From contig JAGWHU010000007.1 in NCBI GenBank assembly GCA_028866575.1, positions 1 through 60,560 of the forward strand: 60,560 nucleotides of DNA, read 5' to 3'. The position numbers and the translations under genes are program-made. The notes under the pieces were generated by a model. The model did no database searches and was not told the DNA's origin. It saw only the letters and a program-made list of their open reading frames with translations. Position 1 is the stretch's first letter, and every line of letters starts with the position of its first letter. This document shows positions 41,995-50,184 of this stretch, one piece after another. The stretch is from Candidatus Micrarchaeota archaeon (GTDB taxonomy: Archaea; Micrarchaeota; Micrarchaeia; Micrarchaeales; Micrarchaeaceae).

Positions 41995-43134
41995 ATGAAA
42001 ATAGCGTTTGTTTCCGATGCAGTATACCCGTGGAACGTTGGGGGGCTCGAGACGCTGGAGAGCACCGAGGCGCAGGAATTGGCGAAGGCAAACGATGTGC
42101 ATTTCTTCTCGCTCAGATGGCCGGGCATGGAGAAGGACTTCAGGCACAACAACATAATGTACCACACGCTGCACGACATAACCACTGAGAAGTTCTACAG
42201 CCACGGCAGGAGGTCCATAAGGCAGGCAATCATATACACGATAGGGCTTGCGCGCATATTCTTCTACAAGTTCGACTACATACAGTCCAACGAGTTCCCG
42301 ATACTGCAGATACCCGTGCTCAAGCTCTACTGCATGCTCAACGGATGCAAGCTCATACTGGACATGCACGAGGTCTGGGACAAGGAATACTGGACTAGCT
42401 ACCTTGGCGGGGGCATACGAGGCCATCTTGCAAACTGGTTCGCATCTACTGTACTTAAGATGGCCGATGCATACATAGCCAACTCGAGCGTGACAGCGGA
42501 GAGGCTGGAGGGCCTCGGGATTGACAGGTCAAGGATACACACGTTTTCCCCGGTGATAAACGACAACGAGCTGCGGAAGATAAGGGCAAAGGACAGCAGG
42601 AAGCAGGTTGTTTTCTCAGGCAGGCTCATAAAGGAGAAAAGAGTGGACAAATGGCTGAAGGTCGTAAAGGAGGCGAGCAGGGGCGTAAAGGGCATGAAAG
42701 CTGTGCTCATAGGGGAAGGGCCGGAGAAGAGCAGCATAAAGGGCGAAATAGAGAGGCTTAATCTGGACCGCATCGTAGAGCTCAGGGATTTCTACCATAC
42801 GGAGGACAAGAACGAGCTGTACAGGACAATAAAGGGCTCGAAGGTATTGCTGCACATGTCGGAGAGGGAGGGACTCAGCATAATAGTGCTGGAGAGCCTT
42901 GCGCTTGGAACGCCTGTCCTGCTTCCCGAATACTCGCCAATACCGAAGGAAGTAAAGGAGATGTGCGTGGTAAGGGACGAGGAAGAAATACCAAAAGAGC
43001 TTGGCAAGATGCTGGAGAGCAAGGACAAGGGCCAATTCATAACCAACGCCAGCGGCCTGAACAGCTTCCTCGCGTCGCACACCAACGAATTCTACGCTGC
43101 GCTGTTCGGCAGGCTCAAGGGAAAGGCCAGATGA
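41995..43134 (+). CDS. GT4-family glycosyltransferase
   Basis: A 379-residue GT-B-fold glycosyltransferase. The N-terminal domain has PWNVGGLETLES (the donor-side glycine loop). The C-terminal domain has VVFSGRLIKEKRVDKWL, AVLIGEGPEKSS and the sugar-nucleotide-binding SEREGLSIIVLESLALGTPVL with the E-x7-E motif. It probably transfers a sugar during glycan or glycolipid synthesis at the cytosolic membrane face. Acceptor and donor unknown. No other glycan genes are adjacent. Confidence 0.9.
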   Translation: MKIAFVSDAVYPWNVGGLETLESTEAQELAKANDVHFFSLRWPGMEKDFRHNNIMYHTLHDITTEKFYSHGRRSIRQAIIYTIGLARIFFYKFDYIQSNEFPILQIPVLKLYCMLNGCKLILDMHEVWDKEYWTSYLGGGIRGHLANWFASTVLKMADAYIANSSVTAERLEGLGIDRSRIHTFSPVINDNELRKIRAKDSRKQVVFSGRLIKEKRVDKWLKVVKEASRGVKGMKAVLIGEGPEKSSIKGEIERLNLDRIVELRDFYHTEDKNELYRTIKGSKVLLHMSEREGLSIIVLESLALGTPVLLPEYSPIPKEVKEMCVVRDEEEIPKELGKMLESKDKGQFITNASGLNSFLASHTNEFYAALFGRLKGKAR

Positions 43135-43207
43135 ATTACAGGTTCATCCGAACCAAAGCATAACGATGCATTTTAATACCAGTACAAAATAATAAGAATG
43201 TGGGAAT

Positions 43208-43591
43208 ATGTACAGCGTAACCGATTTTCAGATACCTGCGGATGACAAGGAGCGCGCGAAAAAGTTCTACAGCTCGGTTTTCGGGTGGAAGACCAATGAC
43301 GTGCCAGGAGTGGACTACACAGGGCTCATAACAGCCGAGACCGACGAGAACTCCAACAGGCCGAAGCGCCCCGGGGCAATCAACGGCGGGATGATGAAGA
43401 GGGAAGGAACGTTTAAGAACCCGACCATAACGATAACAGTTGACGACATCGACAAGGCCCTGGAAAACGTCGAGAAGGGAGGCGGAAAGATAGTGAAGGG
43501 GAAGGACAGCGTCATGGACATGGGATTCGTTGCCTGGTTCCAGGATACTGAGGGAAACGTCCTAGCGCTTTGGCAATACATGAAGAAGTAG
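43208..43591 (+). CDS. VOC/glyoxalase-fold protein
   Basis: A 127-residue vicinal-oxygen-chelate domain protein. DFQIPADDKERAKKFYSSVFGW starts the first beta-alpha-beta-beta-beta module, and ITVDDIDKALENVEKGGGKI then FVAWFQDTEGNVLALWQ form the second. It resembles the CFP-30B/hydroxylase-like group of VOC proteins, which lack the full glyoxalase metal set. Substrate unknown. Confidence 0.88.
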   Translation: MYSVTDFQIPADDKERAKKFYSSVFGWKTNDVPGVDYTGLITAETDENSNRPKRPGAINGGMMKREGTFKNPTITITVDDIDKALENVEKGGGKIVKGKDSVMDMGFVAWFQDTEGNVLALWQYMKK

Positions 43592-43610
43592 GCATATTCG
43601 GCAAACCAAT

Positions 43611-43726
43611 CATTCAAGGCGCTTGATTGTGTGGTAGCCGAACTGCGTCCTGACTATTCCTGATACTTGGCCTTTTCCCAGTGCGAATGCTGAATTCTCA
43701 AACTCTTTTATAATCATGCCGCGGCC
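43611..43726 (-). pseudogene. Truncated parvulin 3'-end copy
   Basis: The minus strand of these 116 bases matches the 3' end of the complete parvulin gene (44442-44557) without gaps, at about 90 percent identity by eye. The reading frame is kept and ends in the same KRLE. The upstream part of the gene is absent; the open frame runs on into unrelated sequence. It is a remnant left when the nucleotidase-bearing segment was inserted at the parvulin 3' end. Confidence 0.75.
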
Positions 43727-43790
43727 ACATGCTCCAAACCCTGAAAGATATATTTTTATATTGTTTAGGACAGAGCTTATCTGTGGTAAA

Positions 43791-44435
43791 ATGATTAAGC
43801 AAAATGAAAATGTTGCCCTTTTCGACATGGATGGAACGCTGTGCGATTATGACGGCCAGCTTTCTAAAGATTTGAAAGGGTTGATGTCTCCGGGAGAGTC
43901 AGAATTTAGTGGCAGGATAGACAAAGCGCCGGATTACGTAAAAAGGAGGGCCGACATATTAAGATCCTCACAAGACTGGTGGAAGAACCTCCCTAAGCTG
44001 CAGCTCGGCTGGGACGTGCTCGAGATTGCGCAGGAACTTGATTATAGGATAATGATATTGACGCAGGGCCCTCGGAAGAACCCCTCAGCATGGACTGGCA
44101 AGAAGCTATGGATAGACGAAAAACTGGGACAGGACGTCGATATAACAATAACAAGGGACAAGGGGCTAGTTTACGGCAAGATACTAGTGGATGATTTCCC
44201 GGAATACGCGGAACGCTGGCTCACATGGAGGAAAAACGGCCTAGTCATAATGCCAGTCAATAAATCAAATGAGGACTATTCGCACAGGCAGGTAATCAAA
44301 TATGACGGTACAAACCTGGAGGAAGTGAGGCACGCGATGACCGAAAGGCTGAGGACAGGGCATGGCGCCGATCAGATACTCGATAAAGCAGGTCAAATAC
44401 TCCGAAAGGCGGAAAGGTCCAAAGTCAGAACCTAA
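43791..44435 (+). CDS. HAD-family 5'(3')-nucleotidase-like protein
   Basis: A 214-residue HAD phosphatase. LFDMDGTLCDYDG holds the nucleophile Asp12 and Asp14; motif II is MILTQGP; ILVDDFPEYAERW holds the acidic metal pair. This resembles deoxyribonucleotidases (5' nucleotidase, deoxy, cytosolic type C). It would dephosphorylate dNMPs. TATATTTTTATA lies about 35 bases upstream and GTGG just before the ATG. It lies between direct repeats of the parvulin 3' end. Confidence 0.83.
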   Translation: MIKQNENVALFDMDGTLCDYDGQLSKDLKGLMSPGESEFSGRIDKAPDYVKRRADILRSSQDWWKNLPKLQLGWDVLEIAQELDYRIMILTQGPRKNPSAWTGKKLWIDEKLGQDVDITITRDKGLVYGKILVDDFPEYAERWLTWRKNGLVIMPVNKSNEDYSHRQVIKYDGTNLEEVRHAMTERLRTGHGADQILDKAGQILRKAERSKVRT

Positions 44436-44440
44436 TTGCA

Positions 44441-44716
44441 TCATTCAAGGCGCTTTATTATGTGGTAGCCGAACTGCGTCCTGACTATTCCTGATACTTG
44501 ACCCTTTTCCAATGAAAATGCTGCATTCTCAAACTCTTTCACCATCATGCCGCGGCCGAAGAATCCAAGGTCTCCACCCGTCTTCCTTGTCCCGTCAAGT
44601 GAATACTCGCCGGCCAGCTTTGCGAAGCTTTCGCCCTTTGAGAGCTTTTCCAGTATCTCCTTTGCGGTGGATTCCTTTTCCACCAATATGTGCGCGCACC
44701 TTATCTTGTTTGCCAT
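44441..44716 (-). CDS. Parvulin-type peptidyl-prolyl isomerase
   Basis: A 91-residue stand-alone parvulin, catalysing cis-trans isomerisation of Xaa-Pro bonds in the cytosol. It opens [12 protein letters not shown]; then [20 protein letters not shown] and [11 protein letters not shown] are the classic core. No signal or membrane anchor. Its last 116 bases are repeated at 43611-43726. It follows the dehydrogenase gene with 12 bases between, and may be cotranscribed. Confidence 0.93.
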   Translation of the reverse strand: MANKIRCAHILVEKESTAKEILEKLSKGESFAKLAGEYSLDGTRKTGGDLGFFGRGMMVKEFENAAFSLEKGQVSGIVRTQFGYHIIKRLE

Positions 44717-44728
44717 GTTTACACCATT

Positions 44729-45469
44729 TCAATGATTCATGTTCTTGAACATCTGGTCCTTTTCTTCCCTTGACCCCTGGCTCAGGCCCTGCGCCCTCCC
44801 AACTGCTATCTCGTACTGGTCGCTTTCGATGCCTTTCATTGCCGCTTCGGCCACTTCCGAAGGAGGTATGCCCTTGTCGGGGTAGTCGTTTTTCCTTGCG
44901 CCTTTCAGGTTAGTATCGGTAGTGGGTGGAATGACCTCGAATACCTTTATGGTTGTGTCCCTTAGCTGGTGCCTCAGGGACATGCTGAACGAGTGTATTG
45001 CCGCTTTCGTCGCAGAATAAACCGGGAATATCGCAAGCGGCACGAACCCCAGCCCGGATGATATGTTGATTATCGCTGATTCCTCCCTTTTTGAGAGCAA
45101 TGGTATGAAAAGGGCGGACATGTATATCTGGGATTTCAGGTTTATTGTTATTTCGTCTTCGCTGTTTTCCAGGTCCTCAAGCCCCTTCTTCAGGTCTATC
45201 CTGCGCTGTATTCCCGCATTGTTTACAAGCACGTTAACCTTGAAGTTCGAGCTAGCCCAGTCGTAGAGGGCCCTGCATTCGTCCTCCTTTGACACATCGC
45301 ACTTTCTTGTGTGTATCGATGGGAGCTTTGCCCTTGCTCCCTCCAGCCTTTCAGTGCTTCTCCCGCATATTATGACCTCGTTCCCGGATTTGACGAAAGA
45401 TTCCGCGAGAGAGAGACCGATGCCAGAGCTGCCGCCAGTGATCAATACGACGTTGCCTCTTGTCTTCAC
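44729..45469 (-). CDS. Short-chain dehydrogenase (DltE-like)
   Basis: A 246-residue Rossmann-fold oxidoreductase using NAD(P)H. The cofactor loop is ITGGSSGIG, NNAGIQ follows strand 4, Ser lies in INISSGLG, and the YSATKAA motif gives the catalytic Tyr and Lys. The beginning VKTRGNVVLITGG matches DltE-like enzymes when started at GTG 45469. A TATA element near 45494 places the transcript start at that GTG, so the longer frames upstream are unlikely. Substrate unknown. Confidence 0.88.
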   Translation of the reverse strand: MKTRGNVVLITGGSSGIGLSLAESFVKSGNEVIICGRSTERLEGARAKLPSIHTRKCDVSKEDECRALYDWASSNFKVNVLVNNAGIQRRIDLKKGLEDLENSEDEITINLKSQIYMSALFIPLLSKREESAIINISSGLGFVPLAIFPVYSATKAAIHSFSMSLRHQLRDTTIKVFEVIPPTTDTNLKGARKNDYPDKGIPPSEVAEAAMKGIESDQYEIAVGRAQGLSQGSREEKDQMFKNMNH

Positions 45470-45535
45470 CAAACCACCATTTGACATTATTATATGCAAG
45501 GGCTTCAATAATAATTGTACCTGAAGCTTGCGGTT

Positions 45536-46888
45536 TTAGCCGAATTTCTCCACCAGATAGTCAAAGTACTGCTCAAATCCCCTTTTGGTCCAATAACCCG
45601 TAATTATGCTGCCCCTAACCCTGTCGCTTGACTCCTCGTTCATGCTCTCAAGCTTTTTGTCCATGCGGTCTGCGATTATGCCGGCATGTAGATCTGCGAT
45701 TATGCTAGCAGACTGCTCGCAATTCTCCAACGACACCAGAGAACCGGATTGGGACCCGATGCCCTTTATGCGCGTTTCGGACAGCATCTCCGGGCTTCTT
45801 GTTATGGAATATACGGCCTTTGCCGCTGCGTTCGGATCCATGTTATTGTCAGAGTATGCGTACATCTCGTATGCATTGACGAAATTCTTCAAGGATTTCA
45901 TTTCATAAGCTGCAAGGAACCTTTCCTGGATCTTGGAGTAGGCCTTTTTGTCTTCGTCGCCGAGGGTGCCTATTCCGTTGCTTAGTTCCCTCACCATCCT
46001 TGACGAGCCCATCCTCCCCAGTGCCGCGGTGCTTGATGCAGAAAGCTGGCTTTGAGGATATGCCAAAAACCCTGGAATCTGGGCCTTTTTTATCTCTGTG
46101 ATGAAGAACTGTCCCTGGTGCCCCAGCAGGCCCTCGCTGCCCACTGCACTTGCGGCGCTGAACATGTCCGGGACAGCTATGTATTTGAGGCCGTCCTTTA
46201 TCTTTACGAACTTCGGGCCGTAGAGGTTCAAATACACCGTATTCAGATTCTGGTAGGATTCTTCATCGCTCTTTTCCGTAAACCTCACTGTTTTCATATA
46301 GTCCTCGGAATCCCTGAATATGGACTTTATGCTATTTGGGGCCATTTCAAACGAGCTCATGACTATGCCCCTGTACATGTTCTCTATGATGCCCAGCTCC
46401 TCCCTGTCTTTTGCCTTGTCCTCATAGCTGTTTCCGTTTATTATCATCCATTTTTCAGCAGCCTTGCCGAAATCCTTCCTCTTGAAGTGCCCCTCGATTT
46501 CCTTCATGTCCTCTTTTTCAATTCCGTATGACCTGAGCACAGTCTTGTAATCCAATTCATTGCTTGCGACTGCTTGAACCCTAGCGCCCATCATTTCCAG
46601 GCGTGCAGAAAGCTCTAGTTTCAGTATTTCGTCAAGCCTGTCGCTGGTTTTAGCTTCATGGACAGACAGGGAAAGCCTTTCAATGCTGTCCGACAGCTTT
46701 GATGCCGTATCCGGCTGATAAAGCCCTCTTGATACTGATTTCATCGAAGCATCGTAGTCGGCATACAGATCCGAATAAGCGCTGAAATTGCCTTCCATCT
46801 CGCTCGAGAACTTCTTGGACAGAGGGTTGGCGTTGTCGCTATTATTTTCCTTTGAGACCGTAACCAATTTTATCAATTTATATGACAT
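45536..46888 (-). CDS. Large helical hypothetical protein
   Basis: A 450-residue soluble protein that is mostly helical and charged by eye, with a more ordered central part (YQNLNTVYLNLYGPKFVKIKD, then IAVPDMFSAASAV). I recognise no family. ATG 46888 follows an ATTTATATC element by about 15-20 bases; longer frames are unlikely. Codon use is core-like. It ends at the boundary of the tRNA-Ile patch, on whose other side the sequence turns AT-rich. Confidence 0.6.
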   Translation of the reverse strand: MSYKLIKLVTVSKENNSDNANPLSKKFSSEMEGNFSAYSDLYADYDASMKSVSRGLYQPDTASKLSDSIERLSLSVHEAKTSDRLDEILKLELSARLEMMGARVQAVASNELDYKTVLRSYGIEKEDMKEIEGHFKRKDFGKAAEKWMIINGNSYEDKAKDREELGIIENMYRGIVMSSFEMAPNSIKSIFRDSEDYMKTVRFTEKSDEESYQNLNTVYLNLYGPKFVKIKDGLKYIAVPDMFSAASAVGSEGLLGHQGQFFITEIKKAQIPGFLAYPQSQLSASSTAALGRMGSSRMVRELSNGIGTLGDEDKKAYSKIQERFLAAYEMKSLKNFVNAYEMYAYSDNNMDPNAAAKAVYSITRSPEMLSETRIKGIGSQSGSLVSLENCEQSASIIADLHAGIIADRMDKKLESMNEESSDRVRGSIITGYWTKRGFEQYFDYLVEKFG

Positions 46889-46951
46889 TGGCGTGATATA
46901 AATATGCTTCTTCGGATGCGAAATTCCATAAAACAGGCAGGCAAATCCAAG

Positions 46952-46984
46952 TGGGCCCGCGGAGAATCGAACTTCGGACCTCAA
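46952..46984 (-). pseudogene. tRNA 3'-end remnant
   Basis: The minus strand reads like a tRNA 3' third: a T-arm CGAAG-TTCGATT-CTCCG (four of five pairs) followed by the acceptor strand CGGGCCC and an A. The CGGGCCCA end equals that of the intact tRNA-Ile at 48448-48523. No 5' half is present nearby. It looks like an attachment-site remnant at the far end of an AT-rich patch. Confidence 0.55.
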
Positions 46985-47007
46985 TTCGGTTGGTTATTTT
47001 CGCTATA

Positions 47008-47142
47008 CTAATCAGTTTTTAAAAATCCTCCACTAAATTTCGTTATTGCTTTCCTATTTTTCAGTAAGTAAAAAATGATTATTACAACAAATGCTAATAT
47101 TACACCCAAAATAAAACTACTTGTTAATCCCAATTTCTTCAC
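47008..47142 (-). CDS. 44-residue single-helix membrane protein
   Basis: A GTG-started small ORF preceded by AAAAAGGAAT. It encodes one strongly hydrophobic helix (about 9-28, FILGVILAFVVIIIFYLL) between basic ends. It is in the AT-rich patch and has no family assignment. Its size, ribosome site and clean hydrophobic profile make it a plausible gene, but chance hydrophobic frames do occur in AT-rich DNA. Confidence 0.4.
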   Translation of the reverse strand: MKKLGLTSSFILGVILAFVVIIIFYLLKNRKAITKFSGGFLKTD

Positions 47143-47444
47143 TATTCCTTTTTAGTCAATAAATTAATTAACAGACCAACAATATATATACCCCTATTCC
47201 AACAAAAGCAAAAGAGGCAATCTCGCAAAAGTCAGAGATAATAGCTATTTATAAAGGGCATTCCAACACAAAGGTAGTAAAGCGTAAGTTTGTGATGGAC
47301 ATAGGTATATTAACAAGGAAGAAAACGACAAAGTAATATATCATGCAAGGGCTCTAAATGATCGTATACCACCAGATGTAGCTGGTATCAGTATAGAAAA
47401 TGAAAGGAATAAGTGGTTTCACTTGATAAAATCAAGCAAGTAGA
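47143..47444 (+). other. Decayed coding-like stretch
   Basis: No intact gene. Between 47288 and 47443 an open frame with no start codon encodes a plausible protein fragment (NDKVIYHARALNDRIPPDVA, then NKWFHLIKSSK) and ends in TAG. Other frames upstream also look protein-like but are interrupted. This suggests a degraded gene carried by the element rather than random spacer. Confidence 0.35.
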
Positions 47445-48332
47445 TTATTTTTTTGTATAATTAAAAGTAAATTGAGTGCCAGAGCAGTTTATAATACTAT
47501 TCCCAGTCGTATAAAATGTAATTGAATTGGCTCCAACAGAACTTATGTTTATTATATTAGCATTGGTTTCACTTATTAAATGCCAATTTCGATATATATA
47601 GTAATTTAACCCTTGTAAGTTCTTTTGGCTAAGATTAACATATGGGCTACCATTTAAAAATATATTATAAAATTGAAGATTTGCACAATCTGTTGGGTTT
47701 TTGGTTGGTCCAATAGGTACATTTATTATCATCGGTTTTCCCAACACATCAGGGGTACAATTTCCTGTATAAATTATATTTTTCATCTCGTCTTGATATG
47801 AGGAAGTTGTTCCATTTATATTGTACAATATCGAACTACAAAGTTGTGCATCAGAGTTTGGGTTTATTTTAATCTTTGAATTTCCATCTAAAATTAAACT
47901 TATTACTCCCCAATCTCCTATTGGTATATTATCTAATCTGACATAACCAGTAGTTGAATTATCCAAAATGGTCGAGTTAATATTTGGATAACCTATGAAT
48001 GGTTTTATGGCATTTATTTTTACCAGATTATTGGTTGGATTTATATAGAACGCCAAACCTTGAGAGGGTAAATTACCCTGATTTTGTATGGCTATGTAGT
48101 AATGATTAGGTGCTGTAGTTTCGTTATATGCCAATATAGAGACAAATGGCTTTGATGTTATTGTGGTTGTAATTATAGATATAGAAGTAGTTGTAGTTGT
48201 TGTATATGTATGATTAAAGGCACCACCAAAATAAGCACCGAATAAACTACCAATAATTACAATTATAAGTTCAAAAAATAGGTAAGGTCTATTTTTAGTA
48301 TAGTATACTTTAATTTCATCCTTTAAAGTCAT
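47445..48332 (-). CDS. Membrane-anchored surface protein of the tRNA-Ile patch
   Basis: A 295-residue protein: a basic N-terminus, one membrane helix at about 15-38 (LFFELIIVIIGSLFGAYFGG), a Thr-run (TTTTTTSISIITTTIT), then a beta-rich external part full of Asn, Ser and Thr with many glycosylation sites. Cys residues (QLCSS, GNCTP, DCANL) may pair outside. Similar plan to the protein at 33506-34237 in the other mobile segment. AT-rich and probably acquired with the patch. No domain recognised. Confidence 0.6.
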   Translation of the reverse strand: MTLKDEIKVYYTKNRPYLFFELIIVIIGSLFGAYFGGAFNHTYTTTTTTSISIITTTITSKPFVSILAYNETTAPNHYYIAIQNQGNLPSQGLAFYINPTNNLVKINAIKPFIGYPNINSTILDNSTTGYVRLDNIPIGDWGVISLILDGNSKIKINPNSDAQLCSSILYNINGTTSSYQDEMKNIIYTGNCTPDVLGKPMIINVPIGPTKNPTDCANLQFYNIFLNGSPYVNLSQKNLQGLNYYIYRNWHLISETNANIINISSVGANSITFYTTGNSIINCSGTQFTFNYTKK

Positions 48333-48447
48333 ATTTCAATTTAGTAAAATAAGTATAAAAATTAGAACCATCTCTAAAAGTGCCAATAACTTTATACTAA
48401 AATTTCCTGCAAATACTAAGCCAGGTATTATTATGAGTAATAAGAAA

Positions 48448-48523
48448 TGGGCCCGAGGAGATTTGAACTCCTGACCTCCCGATTATCAGTCGGGTGCTAC
48501 TAACCAGGCTAAGCTACGAGCCC
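48448..48523 (-). tRNA. tRNA-Ile (anticodon GAU)
   Basis: Full cloverleaf on the minus strand. The acceptor GGGCTCG pairs with CGGGCCC, the anticodon stem CCCGA/TCGGG holds the loop CTGATAA with GAT in the centre, and the T-arm is AGGAGTTCAAATCTCCT. Discriminator A, CCA not encoded. It borders the AT-rich patch and a similar 3' end occurs at 46952. Confidence 0.95.
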
Positions 48524-48539
48524 ATGTTGGGTTTAATGC

Positions 48540-49157
48540 TTAATCTTTATCATACTTAACCTCTAATACCTTGCCCCCGGGCTTTTCCTCCCTGAATAAT
48601 TGCGTCTCGAACTTGTAGAGCTTCAGTTTTGGCTGCGACCAGTAATTCCTGTGCATGCCTGCCTTCACGCACGTCTCTTCCAGGAATCTCTTCCTGTCCC
48701 ATCCCTGCTCAACTGCTACTATGGGCAACAACAGGCCGCTCTGCATGCCGTATTCCACCATCAGGCCGTCCCTGCCGACTTTTACGCTGTCCAGCCTCTT
48801 CCTCTCGCCACCAGTTATCAGGACTGGGCTTGAGAGCACGCTAACTTCCACAAGGAGGTCGTCAAGCTCCTTTTTTGATACGGACACGAACCTAGGATCC
48901 TCGAACGCTGCCGCTATCGCAGCATCTACAAGCGACTCGCCCAACGGGGCTATCGCCCTCGGGAAACCTATGCAGCCGCGCAACGACCTCGTGGGGTAGT
49001 GCTCCAGCGTCACGAACACCCCGTAAGGCCTGCCGAACTCCTCAAGTGTGCTTGAAACAACTTCCTTCTCGAAATTGGGATTTATTATGAACAGCTCTAT
49101 CGCATATCTCGCGGCCTTGACGAGCCTCTCGCCCTCCTTCGCTGCAAGCACATGCAT
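48540..49157 (-). CDS. AMMECR1-domain protein
   Basis: A 205-residue AMMECR1-family protein, widespread in archaea and eukaryotes, of unresolved biochemical role (often found near radical SAM or MEMO genes). The hallmark TRSLRGCIGFP is present, with VEVSVLSSP and DGLMVEYGMQSGLLLP further on. The ATG at 49157 lies 33 bases from a TATA element shared with the divergent RNase HI gene, so the much longer frame upstream is not needed. Next to tRNA-Ile. Confidence 0.93.
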   Translation of the reverse strand: MHVLAAKEGERLVKAARYAIELFIINPNFEKEVVSSTLEEFGRPYGVFVTLEHYPTRSLRGCIGFPRAIAPLGESLVDAAIAAAFEDPRFVSVSKKELDDLLVEVSVLSSPVLITGGERKRLDSVKVGRDGLMVEYGMQSGLLLPIVAVEQGWDRKRFLEETCVKAGMHRNYWSQPKLKLYKFETQLFREEKPGGKVLEVKYDKD

Positions 49158-49189
49158 GATATACACTAGGATTAGATTTACAATACAAG

Positions 49190-49197
49190 TATAAATA
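49190..49197. promoter_or_regulatory. Shared divergent TATA box
   Basis: TATAAATA (TATTTATA on the other strand) is 29 bases before the RNase HI ATG at 49226 and 33 bases before the AMMECR1 ATG at 49157. It appears to serve both leaderless genes in opposite directions. Confidence 0.55.
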
Positions 49198-49225
49198 TTT
49201 GACATACGAATTAGGCACGGGTTAC

Positions 49226-49648
49226 ATGGAAAGGAGGCTAACCGTATACACTGATGGCGCCGCGCGCGGCAATCCCGGGCCAAGCGCATCCGGATTCATG
49301 GTATATGAAGGGGGGAAGCTGCTTCACAGGCATTCGGAATACAACGGCAAATCGACCAACAACCACTCGGAGTACAGGGCTGTCGCTCTTGCGCTGAAGT
49401 GGTGCGTTGCCAACCTCGATGCTGAAGAGCTCCACGTTTCGCTGTATTCGGACAACGAGCTCGTCGTAAGGCAGCTCAATGGAAGGTACAAGATGAAATC
49501 CGAGTCGCTACGGCCGCTCAACGAGGAAATAAGGGAAACATCAAGGAAATTCGGGAAAATCGAATTCAGGAACGTGAGGAGGGAGAACATCTACATAGCA
49601 GCGGTAGACAGGTCCTTGAACGAGCTGCTTGACAGGATGGAGGACTGA
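49226..49648 (+). CDS. rnhA: Ribonuclease HI
   Basis: A 140-residue RNase HI that cuts RNA in RNA-DNA hybrids, removing primers and R-loops. Asp10 (VYTDGAARGNPGP), Glu49 (NNHSEYRAV) and Asp76 (LYSDNELVVRQL) are the core catalytic residues. The fourth, Asp128 in AAVDRS, lies in a shifted context without the usual HxGxxxNExAD, as in many archaeal and bacterial short RNase HI variants. Start at ATG 49226 for leaderless spacing. Confidence 0.92.
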   Translation: MERRLTVYTDGAARGNPGPSASGFMVYEGGKLLHRHSEYNGKSTNNHSEYRAVALALKWCVANLDAEELHVSLYSDNELVVRQLNGRYKMKSESLRPLNEEIRETSRKFGKIEFRNVRRENIYIAAVDRSLNELLDRMED

Positions 49649-49687
49649 GCTTGTGGCGCTGTCCGTCTTGATGATGTCTGTGATAAA

Positions 49688-50095
49688 ATGGAAAAGAGGA
49701 TAAAAATCGTGAACGAAAGTTCCAATGGCTCAGGCCCCAACTGGTCCGCGAGGATTGACAGGAGCATCAGCATGGGCAACGGCTCCTTCGGCATCAGAAT
49801 AGACCTTGGCACAAAATCCCTGTATATGCACGGGAGAAAGGCATACGACTGGGAGATGGAAGACTATGTCGCTGCGATGGGAAGAAAGCCGCAGGACCTG
49901 CATTTTGTAACAATTAACGAGTATTACGGCACCGACAGCAATTTCCTGAACCTGATAAGGAGGAATGGCAGCGAAAAAAAGGTATTCATCGACGTGCCCA
50001 AGGACAAGAGCATCTCCGAGGCCTTTGAGGATGAGGTAAACAGGATGTACAACAACACCTTCCTGAAGAGGGTGCTGCTGCGGAACAAGGCCTGA
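49688..50095 (+). CDS. Hypothetical protein
   Basis: A 135-residue soluble alpha/beta protein I do not recognise. The central part (SISMGNGSFGIRIDLGTKSL, then a WEMEDYVAAMG helix) could be a small beta sheet with a capping helix. It begins shortly after RNase HI in the same direction and is followed by a strong hairpin at 50113-50131, so it probably ends that transcript. No motifs of known enzymes. Confidence 0.6.
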   Translation: MEKRIKIVNESSNGSGPNWSARIDRSISMGNGSFGIRIDLGTKSLYMHGRKAYDWEMEDYVAAMGRKPQDLHFVTINEYYGTDSNFLNLIRRNGSEKKVFIDVPKDKSISEAFEDEVNRMYNNTFLKRVLLRNKA

Positions 50096-50112
50096 TGCAT
50101 GCTTGGTTGTAT

Positions 50113-50131
50113 TTGCGGCATATTGCCGCAA
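50113..50131 (+). terminator. Hairpin between two transcripts
   Basis: TTGCGGCA and TGCCGCAA form a perfect 8-bp stem with a 3-base loop, after the stop at 50095 and just before an ACTATAAATAAG promoter for the next gene. Confidence 0.5.
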
Positions 50132-50184
50132 CAGTAACTATAAATAAGACATAGGACGCAATTATTATGATATAGAGTGTAGAC

